From: Pseudomonas profundi | GTDB lineage: Bacteria; Pseudomonadota; Gammaproteobacteria; Pseudomonadales; Pseudomonadaceae | Assembly (NCBI RefSeq): GCF_008638305.1 | Contig: NZ_VTPZ01000010.1 | Span: 1 to 64,000 of the forward strand | Length of the DNA: 64,000 nucleotides | Reading direction: 5' to 3' | Shown: one piece after another, positions 17,804-28,072 of the stretch | Layout: every line of letters starts with the position of its first letter | Position numbering within the stretch: the stretch's first letter is position 1 | Translations under genes and position numbers: made by a program | The notes under the pieces: generated by a model | What the model was told of the DNA's origin: nothing | Database searches by the model: none | The model's input: only the letters and a program-made list of their open reading frames with translations

Positions 17804-18700
17804 ATGCATGCCAAGCCTTACGTCGGACGCTTCGCCCCAACGCCCAGTGGTCATCTGCATTTTGGTTCGCTGCTTGCTGCGCTCGCCAGTTATCTCGACG
17901 CACGTCACCATACCGGCCGCTGGCTGGTGCGGATCGAAGATCTCGACCAGCCTCGCAATATGCCCGGCGCAACCGATCACATCCTCAGCACGCTTGAAAA
18001 TTATGGCCTGGGATGGGAGGGCAATGTGTTGCAGCAAAGCCAGAACCTCGATCGCTACAGCCACATACTGCACAGTTTGATCAAGCGCGGCGAAGCCTAC
18101 TATTGCGATTGCTCGCGCAAGCTGATTATGGAACACGGAGGGGTCTACCCCGGTTTTTGCCGTACCCGGGATTTACCGGCCGGGAGCAACCATGCCATCC
18201 GCGTCCAGGTTCCGGATCAACAGATCAGGCTGAGCGACCGTCTGCAGGGCATATTCAGCCAGAACCTGGCCAGCGAAGTCGGTGATTTCGTGGTGCGACG
18301 TCGCGATGGCATCGTCGCATATCAATTCGCAGTAGTGGTGGATGATATCGATCAGGGCATCACCGACATCGTCCGCGGGGCCGATCTGCTTGACTCCACG
18401 CCGCGCCAGTTGTGGCTTTATCACCTGCTGGAGGCTACGCCACCGCGCTATCTGCATATTCCGCTGATCATGCGCAGGCAGGGCGAAAAGCTCAGCAAAC
18501 GACTCGCTTCAGAGCCGATCGAAACAGGCCATGCACCTGCCACGTTGTTTCGGGCGCTTACCGCGCTGGGCCAACAGCCGCCGCACGCCTTACGCAACGC
18601 GCCGGTCAGCGAACAGTTGGCATGGGCCGCCCCCAACTGGCAACCACAGCGGCTGCCGGCAATACAGCAAATGCTTGAGGACAGTCTCCCGCCCACGTAA
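17804..18700 (+). CDS. gluQ: Glutamyl-Q tRNA(Asp) synthetase
   Basis: A truncated glutamyl-tRNA synthetase-like enzyme (298 aa, no anticodon-binding domain) that glutamylates queuosine at position 34 of tRNA(Asp). The HIGH-like stretch is PTPSGHLHFGS near residue 10, and KLSKR is the KMSKS-like loop. The zinc-binding site is seen as CDCSR followed by Y and C in VYPGFCR. Its position directly after dksA is conserved in many gammaproteobacteria, and the two may be co-transcribed (78 bp gap). Confidence 0.95.
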   Translation: MHAKPYVGRFAPTPSGHLHFGSLLAALASYLDARHHTGRWLVRIEDLDQPRNMPGATDHILSTLENYGLGWEGNVLQQSQNLDRYSHILHSLIKRGEAYYCDCSRKLIMEHGGVYPGFCRTRDLPAGSNHAIRVQVPDQQIRLSDRLQGIFSQNLASEVGDFVVRRRDGIVAYQFAVVVDDIDQGITDIVRGADLLDSTPRQLWLYHLLEATPPRYLHIPLIMRRQGEKLSKRLASEPIETGHAPATLFRALTALGQQPPHALRNAPVSEQLAWAAPNWQPQRLPAIQQMLEDSLPPT

Positions 18701-18755
18701 CTTGGCAAGCCCACCCGGCCTGATTACCATCAGACAACTTCGATACGGAAGCGTC

Positions 18756-18932
18756 ATGTATATTTACCGATTGGTATTGTTGCTGGTAATCGGCATCTAC
18801 CTGTTTTCCCCTGCAATCATGGACTGGTGGATCGAACCCCAGGGCGCCTGGTATCGCCCCTATGTTCTGTGGTTGATTCTGATCATTGCCGGCATGCTTC
18901 TGCAAAGCCCAAAGGACACTGATGAGCTTTGA
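18756..18932 (+). CDS. cbrX: CbrX small membrane protein
   Basis: A 58-residue protein with two hydrophobic segments (LVLLLVIGIYLFSPAI and PYVLWLILIIAGMLL). It ends 11 bp inside cbrA, so translation of the two is coupled. In Pseudomonas a small frame overlapping the start of cbrA is known as cbrX and affects cbrA expression. Size, membrane character and overlap agree. It was assigned from position, not from a database match. Confidence 0.8.
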   Translation: MYIYRLVLLLVIGIYLFSPAIMDWWIEPQGAWYRPYVLWLILIIAGMLLQSPKDTDEL

Positions 18933-21864
18933 TCTGGGACTGCTGCTGCTTATCAGCGTCGTTTACCTGCTCGCCCTGTTTGGCGTCGCCTGGATTACTG
19001 AAAAGGGCATGCTGCCCCGCGGCGTGCTGCATCATCCTGCGGTGTATACGCTCTCGCTTGGCGTATACGCCAGCGCCTGGGCCTTCTACGGCACTGTTGG
19101 CCTGGCCTATCAGTATGGTTACGGCTTTCTTACCTATTATCTCGGGCTGTGCGGCGCGTTCCTGCTCGCACCGGTGCTGCTGAACCCGATTCTGCGCCTG
19201 ACCCGCACCTACCAGTTATCGTCGCTGGCCGACCTGTTCGCGTTTCGCTTCCGCAGCACCTGGGCCGGCACACTGACCACCATCCTCATGTTGATCGGGG
19301 TGCTGCCGCTGCTGGCCTTGCAGATCCAGGCGGTGGCCGATTCCGTACAGATACTCACCCGGGACCCGACCCAGCACTCGATTGCCCTCGGGTTCTGCTT
19401 GCTGATTACCCTTTTTGCCATCCTTTTCGGTGCGCGCCATATTTCCAACAGGGAGAAGCACGAAGGCCTGGTCATGGCGATTGCTTTCGAGTCGCTGGTC
19501 AAGCTGATCGCCATCGGAGCCGTGGGTCTGTATGCCCTGTTCGTGGTATTTGATGGCCCATCCGGGCTGGAAGACTGGCTGGCAAATAACCAGCAGGCTT
19601 TGAAGACCCTGCACACGCCGCTTCAGGAAGGCCCGTGGCGGACCCTGCTACTGGTGTTCTTTGCTGCCGCGATCGTCATGCCGCACATGTACCACATGGC
19701 GTTTTCCGAGAACATCAATCCCCGGGCACTGGCGACCGCGAGCTGGGGGCTCCCGCTGTTCCTGTTGCTGATGAGCCTGGCGGTACCGCCGATTCTGTGG
19801 GCCGGGCTGCATCTGAACGTCTCGACCAATCCGGAATACTTCACGCTGGGTCTGGGGGTCGCAGCCGGCGCCGACTGGCTGACGCTGCTGGCCTACGTTG
19901 GCGGGTTGTCCGCCGCAAGCGGACTGATCATTGTTGTGACCCTGGCACTCTCCGGCATGGTGCTTAACCATATCGTGCTGCCGGTTTATCAACCGAGCGC
20001 CGATAACAATATCTATCGCTGGCTACGCTGGACCCGTCGCACGCTGATCGCCGCCATCATCATGGCCAGCTACGGTTTCTACCGCATGCTGGGTGCGGAA
20101 CAGGACCTGGCCAATCTGGGTATCGCCTCGTTCGTCGCCACGCTGCAGTTTCTGCCAGGCGCGCTGTCGATACTCTATTGGCCACAGGCAAACCGGCGTG
20201 GATTCATCGGCGGCCTGCTTGCCGGCATGCTGGTCTGGGTCATCACCTTGCTGCTGCCGCTGGTTACCGAGCTACGCAGCCTGGAGCTGTTTGGTCTGGT
20301 GCTGGATTTCCACGAAGACACCTGGCATTTCGCGACTATCGCCTCGCTGGCCGTGAATATTGTGGTGTTTACCCTGATCTCGCTGTTTACCCAGCGCTCG
20401 AATGAGGAGCGCAGCGCGGCCGAAGCCTGTTCGGTGGACAACGTCAGCCGACCGCAGCGCATGGAGCTGGTCGCCAATTCGCCACAGGAATTCGCCCAAC
20501 AGCTGGCCAAACCCCTGGGCAACAAGACCGCGCAGAAAGAAGTGGAGCAGGCCTTGAATGACCTGCAGCTGCCCTTCGATGAACGCCGCCCCTACGCCCT
20601 GCGCCGCCTGCGCGACCGCCTCGAGGCCAACCTGTCAGGGTTGATGGGCCCGGCAGTTGCACAGGAAATGGTAGAAACCTTTCTGCCATTCAAGCTGGCT
20701 CGCGACGGGTATGTTACCCAGGACATTCACTTCATCGAGAATCGCCTGGAAGACTATCACTCGCGGCTTACTGGCCTGGCCGCAGAACTCGACGCGCTGC
20801 GCCGGTATCACCGCCAGACATTGCAGGACTTGCCGATGGGTGTGTGTTCGCTGGCAAAAGACAGCGAAGTACTGATGTGGAACCGCGCCATGCACGCGCT
20901 CACTGGGATCGAAGCAGACAGCGTTATCGGCTCACGCCTGGCGAATTTACCCGCGCCCTGGAACAGCCTGCTTGAGCGCCTGGTGGCGGACCAGTCAGCG
21001 CACCTGCATAAACAGAAACTGGTCATCAACGGCCATACCCAGTGGCTCAACCTGCACAAGGCAGCGATCGACGAGCCGGGCAACCTTGGCAGTGGCCTGG
21101 TGTTGCTGATCGAAGACCAGACCGAAACGCAGATGCTCGAAGACGAACTGATCCATTCCGAGCGGCTGGCGTCTATCGGCCGTCTCGCCGCAGGCGTAGC
21201 ACACGAGATCGGCAATCCGATCACCGGCATCGCCTGTCTCGCCCAGGAAATGCGCGAGGAATCGGCTGAACCGGATACCCGTGAAATGGCCGAGCAGATA
21301 CTGGAGCAGACCCGCCGCGTCTCACGCATCGTACAGTCCATGGTCAACTTCGCCCATGTCGGCAGCCGTCACAACAACGCCAACGAACCGGTCGATCTGG
21401 ACGCCTGCACCCGTGAAGCGATACATCTTCTGTCACTCAGCCGTAAGGGCCCGGATGTCAGATATGTTAGCCTGTGTAATCCGGACCATCTGGCAGCCGG
21501 CGACAGTCAGAGACTGGTGCAGGTATTGATCAATCTTCTGGGCAATGCCCGGGATGCCAGTAATGACGGAGACACCATCACAATAAAAACTGTGCAGGAC
21601 GAGCATCAGGTCCTGCTCACGGTTGAAGATCAAGGTAGCGGAATCGACAAGGCGATCATGGCGCGCCTGTTCGAACCGTTTTTCACGACCAAGGAGCCCG
21701 GCACGGGCACCGGCCTCGGACTGGCACTGGTCTATTCCATCATTGAAGAACATTACGGGCAGATCACCATTGATAGCCCGATGGATGCAGCAACCATGCG
21801 TGGCACGCGGTTCACTATTACCCTGCCCCGCTATAGCGTATTGGGTAACGGCACTGGTGCCTGA
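18922..21864 (+). CDS. cbrA: Sensor histidine kinase CbrA
   Basis: Membrane sensor kinase controlling carbon and nitrogen utilisation. The N-terminal half (about residues 1-500) is an SLC5/SSS-type transporter-like domain with many membrane segments. It is followed by a STAC-like linker, a PAS domain (VCSLAKDSEVLMWNRAMHALTG), HisKA with phospho-acceptor H761 in GVAHEIGNPITGI, and an HATPase_c domain ending GTGTGLGLALVYSI. The start at 18922 has AAGGA six bases upstream and gives 980 aa, close to other CbrA proteins. It overlaps cbrX and precedes its response regulator by 31 bp. Confidence 0.95.
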   Translation: MSFDLGLLLLISVVYLLALFGVAWITEKGMLPRGVLHHPAVYTLSLGVYASAWAFYGTVGLAYQYGYGFLTYYLGLCGAFLLAPVLLNPILRLTRTYQLSSLADLFAFRFRSTWAGTLTTILMLIGVLPLLALQIQAVADSVQILTRDPTQHSIALGFCLLITLFAILFGARHISNREKHEGLVMAIAFESLVKLIAIGAVGLYALFVVFDGPSGLEDWLANNQQALKTLHTPLQEGPWRTLLLVFFAAAIVMPHMYHMAFSENINPRALATASWGLPLFLLLMSLAVPPILWAGLHLNVSTNPEYFTLGLGVAAGADWLTLLAYVGGLSAASGLIIVVTLALSGMVLNHIVLPVYQPSADNNIYRWLRWTRRTLIAAIIMASYGFYRMLGAEQDLANLGIASFVATLQFLPGALSILYWPQANRRGFIGGLLAGMLVWVITLLLPLVTELRSLELFGLVLDFHEDTWHFATIASLAVNIVVFTLISLFTQRSNEERSAAEACSVDNVSRPQRMELVANSPQEFAQQLAKPLGNKTAQKEVEQALNDLQLPFDERRPYALRRLRDRLEANLSGLMGPAVAQEMVETFLPFKLARDGYVTQDIHFIENRLEDYHSRLTGLAAELDALRRYHRQTLQDLPMGVCSLAKDSEVLMWNRAMHALTGIEADSVIGSRLANLPAPWNSLLERLVADQSAHLHKQKLVINGHTQWLNLHKAAIDEPGNLGSGLVLLIEDQTETQMLEDELIHSERLASIGRLAAGVAHEIGNPITGIACLAQEMREESAEPDTREMAEQILEQTRRVSRIVQSMVNFAHVGSRHNNANEPVDLDACTREAIHLLSLSRKGPDVRYVSLCNPDHLAAGDSQRLVQVLINLLGNARDASNDGDTITIKTVQDEHQVLLTVEDQGSGIDKAIMARLFEPFFTTKEPGTGTGLGLALVYSIIEEHYGQITIDSPMDAATMRGTRFTITLPRYSVLGNGTGA

Positions 21865-21895
21865 ACGGGCCACGCCGTGATCACAAGAGGTAGAT

Positions 21896-23311
<1,416 letters not shown>

Positions 23312-23324
23312 GAAAATCATTCAC

Positions 23325-23350
23325 GGGCCCGCTTCGTAGCGGGTCTGTTA
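23325..23350 (+). terminator. Hairpin after cbrB
   Basis: An 8 bp stem with one G-T pair (23326-23333 with 23338-23345) and a TCGT loop follows the cbrB stop by about 15 bp. The downstream U run is poor (TGTTA), so termination may be partial. Confidence 0.5.
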
Positions 23351-23429
23351 CCTGTTACCCACCCCACACATGCAAACTGTTACCCCCGATCCGAGCTTAC
23401 GTAACACCCGTACGGGTTGATTGGTAACA
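23346..23429 (+). promoter_or_regulatory. Cluster of putative CbrB enhancer half-sites
   Basis: Three TGTTAC hexamers (23346-23351, 23353-23358, 23378-23383) and two inverted GTAACA hexamers (23401-23406, 23424-23429) lie 75-160 bp upstream of the RpoN promoter. This is the distance and arrangement expected for an upstream activator, and matches the position where CbrB binds upstream of crcZ in other pseudomonads. The assignment to CbrB is inference. Confidence 0.65.
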
Positions 23430-23502
23430 ACCCCCTCCCAGACCCTCCCCACCGCAAAGCCAGAAATAAGTAACTCTTTGATTTAAAACGTATTTCAAAA
23501 CC

Positions 23503-23518
23503 TGGCACGGCTAATGCT
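23503..23518 (+). promoter_or_regulatory. RpoN (sigma54) promoter of crcZ
   Basis: TGGCAC-N5-ATGCT gives the invariant GG (23504-23505) and GC (23516-23517) separated by exactly 10 bp. Transcription is expected to start near 23529, just at the first CA-rich motif of CrcZ. The -12 element has ATGC where the consensus is TTGC. Confidence 0.85.
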
Positions 23519-23528
23519 TTATATCCAG

Positions 23529-23895
23529 TACAACAACAATAAAAACCAAGACACATAACAAAAACAACATTTGCTCTCACCACAACAAAAACAAAACGTG
23601 CGGGCGTAGCAAACTGATTTTTTTGGAGAGTGGGAACTCTTTTAGCGAACAGGACGTTCGATTGGATTCGAGAATAATAAAAGTTGCCCAAGCAACCTAC
23701 CGTTCCAATGCCGAAGAGGCCTGAGTCGCACACCTAAGCTTCCAAAGCAATCCGTTTGTTTTTGGACAACCCGGGATGGGTAAACCATAAGGCGACCTTG
23801 TCGCCTGTGCCTAAAAACAACAACAGCTCGAATCGAACAATAATAAAAAAACCACCATTAGGGGGAGTACCTACTCCCCTTGAGCTTTATTTCCC
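23529..23895 (+). ncRNA. crcZ: CrcZ sRNA (Crc/Hfq-titrating catabolite repression RNA)
   Basis: An untranslated RNA of about 360 nt between cbrB and pcnB, the conserved crcZ position. At least six A-rich AAnAAnAA motif clusters are visible, at about 23532-23542, 23557-23567, 23584-23596, 23673-23680, 23813-23823 and 23836-23850. These are the Hfq/Crc-binding signatures that let CrcZ sequester Hfq and relieve translational repression of catabolic genes. A perfect 7 bp hairpin (23790-23806) lies inside. Base composition is more A-rich than the surrounding genes. The ends are inferred from the RpoN promoter and a 3' hairpin. Frames inside the region have no coding character. Confidence 0.87.
23861..23895 (+). 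terminator. Probable 3' hairpin of CrcZ
   Basis: GGGGAG (23862-23867) pairs with CTCCCC (23874-23879) around TACCTA, followed by a U-rich but interrupted tail. It is the best terminator candidate before pcnB; transcription may continue to a later point. Confidence 0.5.
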
Positions 23896-24133
23896 TTCCT
23901 TACAATTCCCCCTGCTTCACGCTAGAATACCCCTCTATTAAAAACAGGCAACACTACCGCCTTTGCCCGGATCGCTTTGCTGGTGCAGTTATGCCGGCTC
24001 CATCGCAACGGCCCAGGTTTGCCAATGTAACCCACATTCTTTTCCCTGGATCTGCTGACGTTGCGGTACGTCGCGACGGAACGCCACAAGATCTGAACCT
24101 GAACGGAAATATGCCGGTGGAATACCTGCCCCT

Positions 24134-25513
24134 ATGATTCGAAAGCTGTTGCAAAAGATCCCCTACCCCTTCGGCCGTCCCGCTCGACGACGCACAACGC
24201 CTGCCATTATCCCTGCCAGCCAGCACAATCTGAGTCGGGAGCGGATGAACAGGAATGCCGTGACAGTGGTGGATCGCTTGCAGCAGGCAGGCTACGAGGC
24301 ATTTGCGGTGGGCGGTTGCGTACGCGACCTGCTGATAGGCATGGAGCCCAAGGATTTCGATGTGGCGACCAGCGCCACCCCGGAGCAGGTGCGCGCCACC
24401 TTTCGCAATTCACGTCTGATTGGCCGTCGATTCAAGCTGGCCCATGTGCATTTTGGTCGTGAGATCATCGAAGTCGCCACCTTCCGCTCCAATCATGGAG
24501 AAGAATCCATCGACGGCGAAGTACAGAGCGACGAGCATTCGCGCCAGAGTGAAACCGGACGACTGCTGCGCGACAATGTTTACGGCACGCTTGAACAGGA
24601 TGCACAACGTCGCGATTTCACCATCAACTCGCTGTACTACGATGTGCGCACCGGCAATATCCATGATTTCGCCAATGGCCTGCGCGACATCCGCAACGGT
24701 GAGATCCGCCTGATCGGCGATCCGGTTCAGCGCTACCACGAAGATCCGGTACGCATGCTGCGGGCGGTACGTTTTGCTGCCAAGCTGAACTTTGAAATCG
24801 AGCCTCACAGCGCCGCCCCTCTGGTCGAAATGTCCGAACTGTTGCACGACATTCCCGCGGCGCGCCTGTTCGATGAGAGTCTCAAGCTGTTGATGAGCGG
24901 ACAGGGCGAGCAGACCTTCGAGCTGCTGCACCATCACGACCTGTTCGCCCCGCTGTTTCCGGACACCGACGAGGCGATCGAAGACAATCCCGAATACACC
25001 CTGAAACTGATTCGCCATGCGTTGCGCAACACCGACGAGCGCATCCGTGAAGGCCGTCCGGTAACACCTGCTTTCCTGTTTGCCGCCCTGCTCTGGCCTG
25101 CGCTACCCAACCGCATCAGGGAACTGGAAGAACGCGGCATACCCAGCATCCCAGCCCATCAGCAAGCGGCCCACGAGCTATTGTTCGAGCAATGCCGGCA
25201 CACCGCGATACCCAAACGCTTCAGCGTTCCCATGCGCGAAATATGGGACCTGCAGCCACGCCTGGAGCGCCGTAACGGGCGCCGCGCTGATCAGATGCTG
25301 GAGCATCCTCGCTTTCGTGCAGCCTACGATTTCCTGTTATTGAGAGAAGCCGCTGGCGAGGAGACCGACGGTCTCGGCGAGTGGTGGACGCGCTATCAGA
25401 GCGCAACCGAAGACCAGCGACGCAGCATGATTCGTGGCCTCGGTGAAAAGACCTCAGGGCCGAAGCGTCCGCGCGGTCGCCGTAAACGCAAACCCCGCGC
25501 CCAGGCTGATTGA
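24134..25513 (+). CDS. pcnB: Polynucleotide adenylyltransferase (poly(A) polymerase I)
   Basis: Adds 3' poly(A) tails that promote RNA decay. The nucleotidyltransferase core GGCVRDLL ... KDFDVATSA lies near residues 58-83, followed by RRFKLAHVHFGREIIEVATFR and RRDFTINSLYYD, then the RNA-binding domain. The C-terminus is strongly basic (PKRPRGRRKRKPRA). The long N-terminal segment with RNAVTVVDRLQQAGYEAFAVGG supports the start at 24134; 459 aa is usual. It overlaps neither crcZ nor folK; folK starts 3 bp downstream. Confidence 0.95.
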   Translation: MIRKLLQKIPYPFGRPARRRTTPAIIPASQHNLSRERMNRNAVTVVDRLQQAGYEAFAVGGCVRDLLIGMEPKDFDVATSATPEQVRATFRNSRLIGRRFKLAHVHFGREIIEVATFRSNHGEESIDGEVQSDEHSRQSETGRLLRDNVYGTLEQDAQRRDFTINSLYYDVRTGNIHDFANGLRDIRNGEIRLIGDPVQRYHEDPVRMLRAVRFAAKLNFEIEPHSAAPLVEMSELLHDIPAARLFDESLKLLMSGQGEQTFELLHHHDLFAPLFPDTDEAIEDNPEYTLKLIRHALRNTDERIREGRPVTPAFLFAALLWPALPNRIRELEERGIPSIPAHQQAAHELLFEQCRHTAIPKRFSVPMREIWDLQPRLERRNGRRADQMLEHPRFRAAYDFLLLREAAGEETDGLGEWWTRYQSATEDQRRSMIRGLGEKTSGPKRPRGRRKRKPRAQAD

Positions 25514-25516
25514 TCA

Positions 25517-26023
25517 ATGTCTGAACGGTGTTTCGTTGGGCTTGGCAGCAACCAGGCCGATCCTGCTGCGCAGATCGAACGCGCCTGCGAGGCGATCAGC
25601 CGCTTACCTCAGGTCATGCTGCGCGCGCGGTCATCGTTGTATTCAAGCGCTCCTCTGGGACCACAGGATCAACCGTCCTACATCAACGCCGTGGCGATGA
25701 TCGATACCCGGCTGCAACCAGAGGCTCTGCTTGACGCGCTACAAGCCATCGAGCAGCAGCAGGGACGAGTACGCAAAGCCGAACGCTGGGGACCGAGAAC
25801 GCTTGACCTTGATATATTGCTGTTCGGCAACCGGGTCATTGATACGCCACGCCTGCAGGTTCCGCATTACCATATGCATGCCAGACCCTTCGTGCTCTAC
25901 CCTCTTGCCGAGCTGAATGCACAATTGGTGATGCCCGATGGCACACCATTGAGTGACTTGCTTCTGGCCTGCCCGGCGGAGGGTATCGAGCCCATCGCTG
26001 ACAGTGCCCAGACCTATTGCTGA
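25517..26023 (+). CDS. folK: 2-amino-4-hydroxy-6-hydroxymethyldihydropteridine diphosphokinase
   Basis: Pyrophosphorylates 6-hydroxymethyl-7,8-dihydropterin in folate synthesis, supplying the substrate of FolP (encoded at 53.4-54.2 kb in this window). The motifs GLGSNQADP at residues 8-16, RVRKAERWGPRTLDLDILLFG and the C-terminal HARPFVLYPLAEL are present. Its length is 168 aa. It begins 3 bp after pcnB, so the two are co-transcribed. Confidence 0.95.
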   Translation: MSERCFVGLGSNQADPAAQIERACEAISRLPQVMLRARSSLYSSAPLGPQDQPSYINAVAMIDTRLQPEALLDALQAIEQQQGRVRKAERWGPRTLDLDILLFGNRVIDTPRLQVPHYHMHARPFVLYPLAELNAQLVMPDGTPLSDLLLACPAEGIEPIADSAQTYC

Positions 26024-26145
26024 TGAACCAGGACTGTTGCTGCAGCGTCACGGCTATAATTGGCCGGGAACAGACTCAAGACAAGGATCCCACCCGTGAA
26101 GAACACAGGGTTGTCGGGAAAAACAACATGGACAGTAACTGCGGA

Positions 26146-26151
26146 TATAAT
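26146..26151 (+). promoter_or_regulatory. Candidate -10 element upstream of panB
   Basis: A perfect TATAAT stands 31 bp upstream of the panB ATG, and a second TATAAT occurs at 26055-26060. No convincing -35 hexamer is seen at 16-18 bp from either, so these are candidates only. Confidence 0.35.
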
Positions 26152-26182
26152 CGCCCACCAATCCTAATCACTGGGACCAACC

Positions 26183-26977
26183 ATGCCTGACGTAACTCTG
26201 ACGACGCTCAACAAGCTCAAGCGGAATGGCGAAAAGATTGTCTGTCTGACTGCATATGATGCGACTTTCGCTCATATGGAATGCCAGGCCGGCGTAGAGG
26301 TCATACTGATTGGCGATTCATTGGGAATGGTCCTGCAGGGGCACGACAGCACCCTGCCGGTGACCATCGACGACATGGCCTACCACACCCAGTGCGTCAA
26401 ACGCGGCAACCAGGGCGCGCTGATCATGGCTGACCTGTCTTTCATGACCTACGCCACGCTGGAACAGGCGTTGGCCAACAGTGCCCGGCTGATGCAGGCA
26501 GGCGCACATATGGTCAAGATCGAAGGTGGCAGCTGGCTCGCCGAGTCGGTGACTACTTTGGTACGCAACGGCATCCCCGTCTGCGTTCATCTGGGCCTGA
26601 CACCGCAGACGGTCAACGTGCTGGGTGGCTATAAGGTGCAGGGCCGCGAAGAGGCGCAAGCCAAGGCACTGCTGGCCGATTGCAAAGCGCTCGAAGCGGC
26701 GGGCGCCAGCATGCTGGTGCTCGAATGCGTCCCCAGCAGCCTGGCGGCCGAAATCACGCGGTCAGTGGGTATTCCGGTCATCGGCATCGGCGCAGGCAGC
26801 GAGACCGACGGCCAGGTGCTGGTGGTTCACGATATGCTTGGACTGTCACTCAGCGGGCGTATGCCGCGCTTTGTGAAGAATTTCATGACCGGGCAGCCGG
26901 ATATCCAGTCAGCCGTTCGCGCCTATGTCGAAGCGGTCAAGGCTGTCGAGTTTCCCGCGGCCGAACACGAGTTCTGA
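26183..26977 (+). CDS. panB: 3-methyl-2-oxobutanoate hydroxymethyltransferase
   Basis: First step of pantothenate synthesis: transfers a hydroxymethyl group from methylene-tetrahydrofolate to 2-oxoisovalerate, an IlvC-derived precursor. The motifs [25 protein letters not shown] and [16 protein letters not shown] are present, and 264 aa is the normal length. It is followed 4 bp later by panC and ends with the usual EFPAAEHEF-type tail. Confidence 0.97.
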   Translation: MPDVTLTTLNKLKRNGEKIVCLTAYDATFAHMECQAGVEVILIGDSLGMVLQGHDSTLPVTIDDMAYHTQCVKRGNQGALIMADLSFMTYATLEQALANSARLMQAGAHMVKIEGGSWLAESVTTLVRNGIPVCVHLGLTPQTVNVLGGYKVQGREEAQAKALLADCKALEAAGASMLVLECVPSSLAAEITRSVGIPVIGIGAGSETDGQVLVVHDMLGLSLSGRMPRFVKNFMTGQPDIQSAVRAYVEAVKAVEFPAAEHEF

Positions 26978-26981
26978 ACAG

Positions 26982-27833
26982 ATGAACACCGTACATACCA
27001 TTACCCAGCTACGTGCTGCGGTTGCCCGGGCGCGCCAGGAAGGCAAGCGGATCGGCCTGGTGCCCACCATGGGTAACTTGCACGATGGTCATCTCGCGCT
27101 GGTGCAGAAAGCGTTGCAAAGTACCGATTACGTGGTGGTCAGCATCTTCGTTAACCCGCTGCAGTTCGGCCCCAGTGAAGACCTCGACAGCTACCCGCGC
27201 ACCCTGGCGGCGGACCAGAGCAAGCTGCTTGATGTCGGGGCCAACCTGGTGTTCGCTCCCACGCCCAAGGAGATGTACCCGGACGGCATGGACGGGCACA
27301 CCCGCATCAGCGTCCCGCTGGTATCCGAAGGCCTGTGTGGGGCCAGCCGTCCCGGACACTTCGAGGGCGTCGCCACCGTGGTCAGCAAGTTGCTCAACAT
27401 GACCCAGCCGGACCTGGCCGTGTTCGGCAAGAAGGACTATCAGCAGCTCGCTGTCATCCGCAAGATGGCCCAGGATCTGTGCATGCCGGTGCAAATCATG
27501 GGTGAAGCCATCGTCCGCGACGCCGACGGTCTGGCGCTCTCCTCACGCAATGGCTTTCTCACCGCCGACCAAAGGCAAATTGCTCCCAGGCTGTATCAGG
27601 TATTGGTACAGATCGCCGAACAGATTCAGGGCGGACGCCGTGACTATCCGGCGGTGCTTGACGGCGCGCGCCAACACCTTATCGACGCAGGCATGCGGCC
27701 CGACTATCTGGAGCTGCGCGACTCGGTAACGCTGAACCCGGTGGGCGCCGACAGCAAACAGCTGATCGTGCTGGCAGCGGCATTCCTCGGTACAACCCGG
27801 CTGATTGATAATCTCGGTTTCGAATTGAACTGA
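26982..27833 (+). CDS. panC: Pantothenate synthetase
   Basis: ATP-dependent condensation of pantoate with beta-alanine. The nucleotidyltransferase HxGH-like [13 protein letters not shown] lies near residues 28-40; [15 protein letters not shown] and [14 protein letters not shown] (KMSKS-like region) are also present. The start at 26982 gives 283 aa, the usual length. The longer frame from 26925 would read through the panB end and is rejected. panD, which follows panC in P. aeruginosa, is absent here; an inverted repeat and then acs follow instead. Confidence 0.96.
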   Translation: MNTVHTITQLRAAVARARQEGKRIGLVPTMGNLHDGHLALVQKALQSTDYVVVSIFVNPLQFGPSEDLDSYPRTLAADQSKLLDVGANLVFAPTPKEMYPDGMDGHTRISVPLVSEGLCGASRPGHFEGVATVVSKLLNMTQPDLAVFGKKDYQQLAVIRKMAQDLCMPVQIMGEAIVRDADGLALSSRNGFLTADQRQIAPRLYQVLVQIAEQIQGGRRDYPAVLDGARQHLIDAGMRPDYLELRDSVTLNPVGADSKQLIVLAAAFLGTTRLIDNLGFELN

Positions 27834-27841
27834 GCTCCCCC

Positions 27842-27865
27842 AGCTGCCGGTGCGCATCGGCAGCT
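27842..27865 (+). terminator. Terminator-like hairpin after panC
   Basis: A perfect 8 bp inverted repeat, AGCTGCCG (27842-27849) with CGGCAGCT (27858-27865), lies 8 bp past the panC stop. No U run follows, so it may protect the 3' end or terminate weakly. Confidence 0.45.
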
Positions 27866-28072
27866 ACACCTCTGCTGAACTACACTCAAGCAGGCTCCAA
27901 CTCCGCTCCTCGACGGCCTGCGCTCGCATCTCTTTTGTCGAGGTCATATCAGACCAAAGAAGGGTTGAAGCAGCCGCTTTTATCGGCAAGTCTTGAGCCA
28001 TAGGGTTCTGTTACGCGACAGGCTGTTGAAGGCCTGACAGAACGCGCCGCCAATAACAATAGAGGACTGTCC

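Noticed and set aside
23346-23429. Repeated TGTTAC/GTAACA as a possible CRISPR or iteron array
   Set aside because: Only five hexamers, irregular spacing and both orientations; placement before an RpoN promoter fits activator sites.
23756-23941. Frames of 61 and 85 codons after cbrB and a 117-codon minus-strand frame
   Set aside because: They lie in the CrcZ region with its RpoN promoter and CA motifs, have no ribosome sites and low-complexity products.
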